This document shows positions 60,006-64,000 of a stretch of DNA of 64,000 bases, piece after piece. Numbering within the stretch: the stretch's first letter is position 1; each line of letters starts with the position of its first letter. The stretch is taken from positions 868,001 to 932,000 of the forward strand of contig CAWFUF010000011.1 of assembly GCA_963818775.1 (NCBI GenBank), read 5' to 3'. Source of the DNA: JAMXLO01 sp963818775. Its GTDB lineage: Bacteria > Pseudomonadota > Alphaproteobacteria > Acetobacterales > Acetobacteraceae. Under the pieces are notes generated by a model, which was not told where the DNA came from, made no database searches, and saw only the letters and a program-made list of their open reading frames with translations. The position numbers and the translations under genes are program-made.

Positions 60006-61382
60006 TCACAGCGAGGTATTGTTAGTGATAAATGCATGATAATGCAGCCATGGCAGCTCGCGCAATAGAATCGTGAAAGCCATAAGAAACGTTGTCGCGG
60101 CCGCTATCATGTTTCCATAACCGTAAAATGTCTGCCCCAGAGGTAGAAGCGCCAGGGTGAGAATGGTGTTCAAGGCGAAAAAAGTCGCGACGATGAGCAG
60201 TGCCGGACGACGTAGATCAAAATAAAGCAGAAAGAGGAAACAAAACATGGACGAGGTGTAAAAGACCATCGCACACAGAGAGGCGCGGAGAATGCTCATA
60301 TAGGTGGGTCTGAGGCCAAGCTCAGTCATGAAGACAAACGAGATGAGCATGGTCATGACCGCGACGACAGCTAGGGCGACGAACAGACTGACGATGCTCG
60401 AGATGACGAATATTCGCAGTTTTTCCATCGCCAGGGTCAGTTCGCGCAAACTCGCCTGGTGATCCAGACGCCCGTAGAACCGGCCAAAGAGGCTGGAAAA
60501 CCGCGTCTCGACGTGAACGAAGGCGACCGCTATCACAGGGATCGAGGCCAGTTGCGCCCAGAACATCGCAGTGTCGTAGCTTGGCATGGTCTGCAATGCC
60601 CCCGCCACCTTGAGGCCGCCGGAGGGCGCTCCGAACCACATGATCACCTTATCTGTCCAAAGTCCCAGGGCATAGGCGAGCCCGGCCATCGGCAGCTCCC
60701 ACTTCCAGGGCGTGTATTTCAGCACGCCCGGATCCAGCTCTATGTGATTGCCGAATCTGCGGACGAGAGTGCCAATCAGGATCACATCGGTGATGGCAAA
60801 GCTCGCATTGAACGCAATGAGCAGCGCGGTAGCTGGCGGATCCGATAACAGAAAGCCGAGCAAGATCATCGACAGCGCGTTGGCGCCGAAAGCAACCAGC
60901 ATGGCTGTGTGGGCCTTGATCACACCAAGAAACGGGATCAGCAGCCAGGAGACGCCAATCAGAAAAGCGTTCTGAATGGCGGCGAATTGTTCCGGGCCGC
61001 TGAGCGTTGTCACAAACAGATAAAACGGAACGACAATCGCGAGAGTGATGAGGCAGAACATACCGAGCGACGCCACAAGCGCAAAGAAGACGCAGTGTGT
61101 CCGGCCCACGTGAAGCTGATCGGAGACGTAGCGCCCGGACAGAAAGGCGAGGGGGCTGGTGACGACCAGCGCAAACAGCGAATTGTAGATGACGATCGAG
61201 CGAAACACCGGTAACTGATCGCAACCAGCGGCGCAACTCCCGGCGCTGAGGCCGACGAGACCGATGACGGTGAAGATCCAGGGACCGGCTACCAGCAGAG
61301 CGGCGTATACATAGCCGACAGCGATGCTGGTCAGCGCGCGCTGACGCGTCATCCACTCGATCGTGGTGTTGATGCCGGACAT
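60006..61382 (-). CDS. pelG: Pel exopolysaccharide inner-membrane transporter PelG
   Basis: 458-residue polytopic membrane protein, about 12 hydrophobic helices, matching the size of PelG. Helices include GYVYAALLVAGPWIFTVIGLVGL, SIVIYNSLFALVVTSPLAFLS and others. The start ATG at 61380-61382 has GAGGAG 6 bases upstream; the longer frame from GTG 61445 overlaps pelF by GTGA and would add 21 charged residues. It forms the translocation path for the polymer made by PelF. It is followed by a 126-base AT-rich gap before the epimerase. Confidence 0.92.
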   Translation of the reverse strand: MSGINTTIEWMTRQRALTSIAVGYVYAALLVAGPWIFTVIGLVGLSAGSCAAGCDQLPVFRSIVIYNSLFALVVTSPLAFLSGRYVSDQLHVGRTHCVFFALVASLGMFCLITLAIVVPFYLFVTTLSGPEQFAAIQNAFLIGVSWLLIPFLGVIKAHTAMLVAFGANALSMILLGFLLSDPPATALLIAFNASFAITDVILIGTLVRRFGNHIELDPGVLKYTPWKWELPMAGLAYALGLWTDKVIMWFGAPSGGLKVAGALQTMPSYDTAMFWAQLASIPVIAVAFVHVETRFSSLFGRFYGRLDHQASLRELTLAMEKLRIFVISSIVSLFVALAVVAVMTMLISFVFMTELGLRPTYMSILRASLCAMVFYTSSMFCFLFLLYFDLRRPALLIVATFFALNTILTLALLPLGQTFYGYGNMIAAATTFLMAFTILLRELPWLHYHAFITNNTSL

Positions 61383-61441
61383 GACATGCTCCTCGGGGCG
61401 TGCCCGCGTCGAGATGATGTCCTTCACCTGCGGTTGGCTGC

Positions 61442-63025
61442 TCACGTCGGATTTCCCTGTCTCGCCGAGCCGCTTGAACCCGAGCCGAGCGCCAGCTCTG
61501 GGGCCAGACCGGCATATAAATCTTCGTAAAGCCGTCTGATGCGGTTCTTGTTGTAGAGATTCGGGATGCGCTCCCGCATGACTCGGCCCATGTCCGCGCG
61601 CATTTCGTCATCGAGCAGGATGGCGGCCAGCGCCTGCGCCGTTGCTCTGGGATTGCACGCCTCGACCACGATTCCACCTCGACCGATGACCGAATCGCCT
61701 TCGAACCCTTCAATGATCTCGCGGCATGAACCCACATCTGTGGTGACAGCGGGCAGTCCAGTCGCTGCCGCCTCCAACAATGCAATAGGCTGTGCTTCAC
61801 TGATGCTGGTTAAGGCAATTACGTCGACCTTACCGAGATATTCCATCACGTCGGGAACCCGCCCCAGAAACTGCACGGTCGACTCGAGCCCCAGTTGCGC
61901 TACGAGCTCGCGACAACCCGCAGCATAAGCCGGGTCCTCCTCCTCCGGACCGATCAGGATCGCCACGACATTCGGCACCATGTCCTTCAACAGCGAGGCC
62001 GCCATGATGAACGTGCGCGTGTCCTTGATGGGCACGATGCGACCGATCATGACGACGGTGGGCGGTCGGGGCTCAGTGCTATGGTGAACGCCTGCGTACT
62101 GATCGATGTCGATCCCGTTCGGGATGATGCGGAGCTTGCTTTGCGGAGCCCCGTCGAAGCGCTGGTAGTCCTGGTTTGCGCGGTATTGCGTGATGATGAC
62201 GTCTGAATGCGCGTAGGAGATCCGCGAGAAGTTGGTGAATGCGGTGAGCCAAATGTCGCGCAGTTGGGTCGGCTTCTTCCCAACGGTGAAGCCGCTGGCG
62301 CCCGAATCGAAGATCCAGTCGGCAATGCTGAGCTCGATCCGCCGTTCGTTGGTGTAGATTCCGTGCTCGGTGACGACGTAAGGGCGCCCGGTGACATGCT
62401 GGGCGTAGGCTCCGACAACTCCAGCATATCCGGTCGACACGGCATGGAATACGCGAGCATTGGGCAGCGGCGCCGTGACGATGGCCAGCAGGCTCCGCGC
62501 CAGAAACCGCCATGTCCAGAAGAAGTCGATGAGCGGTCCATCGTGCAGAAGTTCCTGGTAGACACGCTCCATCGCGGTCCATGCCGGCTTGGAATCGAGC
62601 AGCGCAGATTGCCCGAAACCGGTCTGCCGGACCAGGTCGATGAATTTATCGAAGCTTGTCCCGACCTCGCCCGCGAGTGTGGACTGCATCAGTTGCACGG
62701 CATGGTCGATGCGTTGCCCGTCCCGGGCTGCCGGGGCGCGGCCTGCGGGGCTGACGTCCAGGATAACGTCGGTCAGCCCGACGACGTTGTCGGGCATGAC
62801 GAATTTCTTGATGCGTGGCTGGGCCGAGATGCTGATAGCAATGATGTAGAACTTGAGTCCGGGCGAGGCGCGCATGAATGCGTCCGTCCACGACGAGACG
62901 CCTCCGAGAAGATACGGATAGCCGCCCTCGACGATGAGGCATACATCGGCTTCAGGGGCCATTTGGTCTGACCCGGTCGTCACACTTGTCGAGGTCGTGC
63001 GCGGCAAGGCCCGATCACCTGCCAC
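61442..63025 (-). CDS. pelF: Pel polymerising glycosyltransferase PelF (GT4)
   Basis: 527-residue cytoplasmic GT4 glycosyltransferase that assembles Pel from UDP-sugars. The N-terminal PelF signature is CLIVEGGYPYLLGGVSSW. YVVTEHGIYTNERRIEL and RIIPNGIDIDQYAGVHH follow, and the donor-site LTSISEAQPIALLEAAATG has the E-x7-E pair. The frame begins at GTG 63025 (overlapping pelE by 11 bases); the first ATG is 21 codons later. It works with PelG and PelE at the inner membrane. Confidence 0.94.
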   Translation of the reverse strand: MAGDRALPRTTSTSVTTGSDQMAPEADVCLIVEGGYPYLLGGVSSWTDAFMRASPGLKFYIIAISISAQPRIKKFVMPDNVVGLTDVILDVSPAGRAPAARDGQRIDHAVQLMQSTLAGEVGTSFDKFIDLVRQTGFGQSALLDSKPAWTAMERVYQELLHDGPLIDFFWTWRFLARSLLAIVTAPLPNARVFHAVSTGYAGVVGAYAQHVTGRPYVVTEHGIYTNERRIELSIADWIFDSGASGFTVGKKPTQLRDIWLTAFTNFSRISYAHSDVIITQYRANQDYQRFDGAPQSKLRIIPNGIDIDQYAGVHHSTEPRPPTVVMIGRIVPIKDTRTFIMAASLLKDMVPNVVAILIGPEEEDPAYAAGCRELVAQLGLESTVQFLGRVPDVMEYLGKVDVIALTSISEAQPIALLEAAATGLPAVTTDVGSCREIIEGFEGDSVIGRGGIVVEACNPRATAQALAAILLDDEMRADMGRVMRERIPNLYNKNRIRRLYEDLYAGLAPELALGSGSSGSARQGNPT

Positions 63026-63914
63026 GGTCAGTATACTGGCGTACGGTAACGAGCCGAGCCGCTGCCACGGCGTTGCCTGGATCGAGCTCCGTAGCGCGAG
63101 CCAGGTAGTCCAGGGCGTGACTTACCTCGATCTCGACCCGCGACGTCTCGAGCAGACCGCAGACAGCGTAGTCGAAATGCGCCTGCCCGAGTTCGCTCCA
63201 ATCGCTCGCGGTTCCGGCCTCGGCTCTGGCGATGGCCTGCAGCGCACCGATCCGCTTGGTGTGGGAATTGTTCTGTTGCGCCAGGACCGTGGCCGCCAGC
63301 ACCCGGACAGACGCGTCCTTGTCCTCCAAAGCCCGCCTCAGGGCCGGCGCCAGCGCCGGATCATAGCGCTTGGATATGAGACTGAGCGCATCGAATTTCT
63401 CGAGCTGCCTTCCCTCGATGATGACGTCCAGCAAGGGGCGGATGGCGTGCGCGTGCTCAAGCCGCATGCGGCTGTCCAGTAATGAGCCATGCAGCAGCTC
63501 CAGGCGCGCCAGGCCGGGCCGGCTGGCGGCGGCTTCGGTATGGCTCGCCCCGGCCTTCCGCGGCACGAGCAGTGCAGCGGCGACAACCGTGCCGAACGGT
63601 CCGGCCAGGACTGTCCAGGCAACCGATTGGAGCACTGCGGCGATCTTGTCATCGGCGACAGCAGCCGTGGAGGTAGCGCCGACCCACCAGAACCCAAACG
63701 TCGCTGTCGCTGCACAGACCGCAAGATGAAGATTTACGAACGCGCCCGTCTCCAGGCGCCCGGTGGCGAAGGCCAGAAAAAGTGTTGACTCCAGACAGAG
63801 CAGGCAAAAGACAAGCAGCATGGGCCGCGTGATGCGGGCGGCGCTTCTTGGCACTGGCGCGGTGTTTCCGATGCGATCAGGTTCCAGCACCATGGTGGGG
63901 CTATGCTCAGCCAT
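63015..63914 (-). CDS. pelE: Pel scaffold protein PelE-like
   Basis: 299-residue membrane protein with hydrophobic segments near 32-50, 57-78 and 98-117 followed by a cytoplasmic helical-repeat region (RPLLDVIIEGRQLEKFDALSLISKRYDPALAPALRRAL and onward) and a short TPR-like end (FDYAVCGLLETSRVEIEVSHALDYLARATELDP). PelE in Pseudomonas is similar in size and helps recruit PelF to the PelD-PelG complex. The ATG at 63912-63914 overlaps the stop of an upstream gene by 8 bases. The assignment rests mainly on order and layout. Confidence 0.8.
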   Translation of the reverse strand: MAEHSPTMVLEPDRIGNTAPVPRSAARITRPMLLVFCLLCLESTLFLAFATGRLETGAFVNLHLAVCAATATFGFWWVGATSTAAVADDKIAAVLQSVAWTVLAGPFGTVVAAALLVPRKAGASHTEAAASRPGLARLELLHGSLLDSRMRLEHAHAIRPLLDVIIEGRQLEKFDALSLISKRYDPALAPALRRALEDKDASVRVLAATVLAQQNNSHTKRIGALQAIARAEAGTASDWSELGQAHFDYAVCGLLETSRVEIEVSHALDYLARATELDPGNAVAAARLVTVRQYTDRGR

Positions 63915-64000
63915 CTCGGTGGGCGCCGGAGACGGCCTCGGGACGTGCGGATAGGAGCACGCCCAGCAAACGGCACACGTCGTCAAGCCGACGCGCTGCG
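63907..64000 (-). CDS. C-terminus of an upstream gene, possibly pelD
   Basis: The last 30 codons of a gene entering from the right edge, read as AARRLDDVCRLLGVLLSARP and ending at TGA 63907-63909. It overlaps the pelE ATG, so it is translationally coupled. In pel operons PelD (cyclic-di-GMP-binding) precedes PelE, which makes pelD the best guess, but nothing in these few residues proves it. Confidence 0.4.
   Translation of the reverse strand, partial: AARRLDDVCRLLGVLLSARPEAVSGAHRDG

Overview
The window is high-GC proteobacterial DNA with densely packed genes, many start/stop overlaps of the ATGA/GTGA type, and clear GGAGG-type ribosome sites. Gene content (an OpgD/OpgH glucan pair, PrpE, Tat-type signal sequences, a Pel exopolysaccharide locus, many Rieske and LLM-flavin enzymes, a molybdenum hydroxylase) suggests an alphaproteobacterium, possibly Rhodospirillales/Acetobacteraceae. 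That placement is inference from gene content only. I see no tRNA, rRNA, CRISPR array, transposase or integrase, and no gene for a classical DNA-binding transcription regulator.

Layout. 1-7 kb (minus): an acyl-CoA/flavin module of two LLM-class oxidoreductases, an ADP-forming-type acyl-CoA synthetase, two acyl-CoA dehydrogenases and a short BirA. 7-11 kb: a secreted alpha/beta hydrolase, a thiamine-diphosphate enzyme, a small secreted protein and a DedA-like membrane protein. 11-14.7 kb (plus): opgD-opgH for osmoregulated periplasmic glucans. 14.8-21 kb (minus): a pyruvoyl-type arginine decarboxylase, an alpha-glucan phosphorylase, propionyl-CoA synthetase and a small lytic transglycosylase. 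The matching 4-alpha-glucanotransferase (malQ) lies at 52-54 kb.

21-45.5 kb is a large catabolic/transport island: two tandem MetE-like zinc alkyltransferase paralogues; a peptide-type ABC transporter (binding protein, two permeases, one fused double ATPase); a coupled three-gene operon of a Rieske oxygenase and an opine-oxidase-like flavoprotein pair; a second Rieske oxygenase; an old-yellow-enzyme demethylase of the DgcA/StcD type; an ABM protein; a third Rieske oxygenase with its beta subunit; a TauD-like dioxygenase; another LLM enzyme; a three-subunit molybdenum hydroxylase; and a SsuA/THI5-like binding protein. Together they look like uptake and stepwise N-demethylation/oxidation of a methylated nitrogen compound, possibly a betaine or N-methyl heterocycle. 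The substrate is not determined by the sequence.

45.5-52 kb holds a dispersed palindromic repeat, a coiled-coil protein with an AT-hook-like motif, an MFS transporter, a disrupted esterase, hypothetical secreted proteins and a metallo-beta-lactamase-fold hydrolase. 54.3-56.4 kb carries lutC-lutB without lutA. 56.5-64 kb (minus) is a non-standard pel exopolysaccharide locus: partial upstream gene, pelE, pelF, pelG, an NDP-sugar epimerase/dehydratase, a TPR protein and a stand-alone GH114-type hydrolase.

Four genes are broken in the sequence as given: an ABC permease, an opine-oxidase-like alpha subunit and a molybdenum-hydroxylase FAD subunit by single-base frameshifts, and an esterase by an in-frame TGA. 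A fifth, small, one may also be broken. Either the accessory region is decaying or the source assembly has indel errors; the reads would decide.
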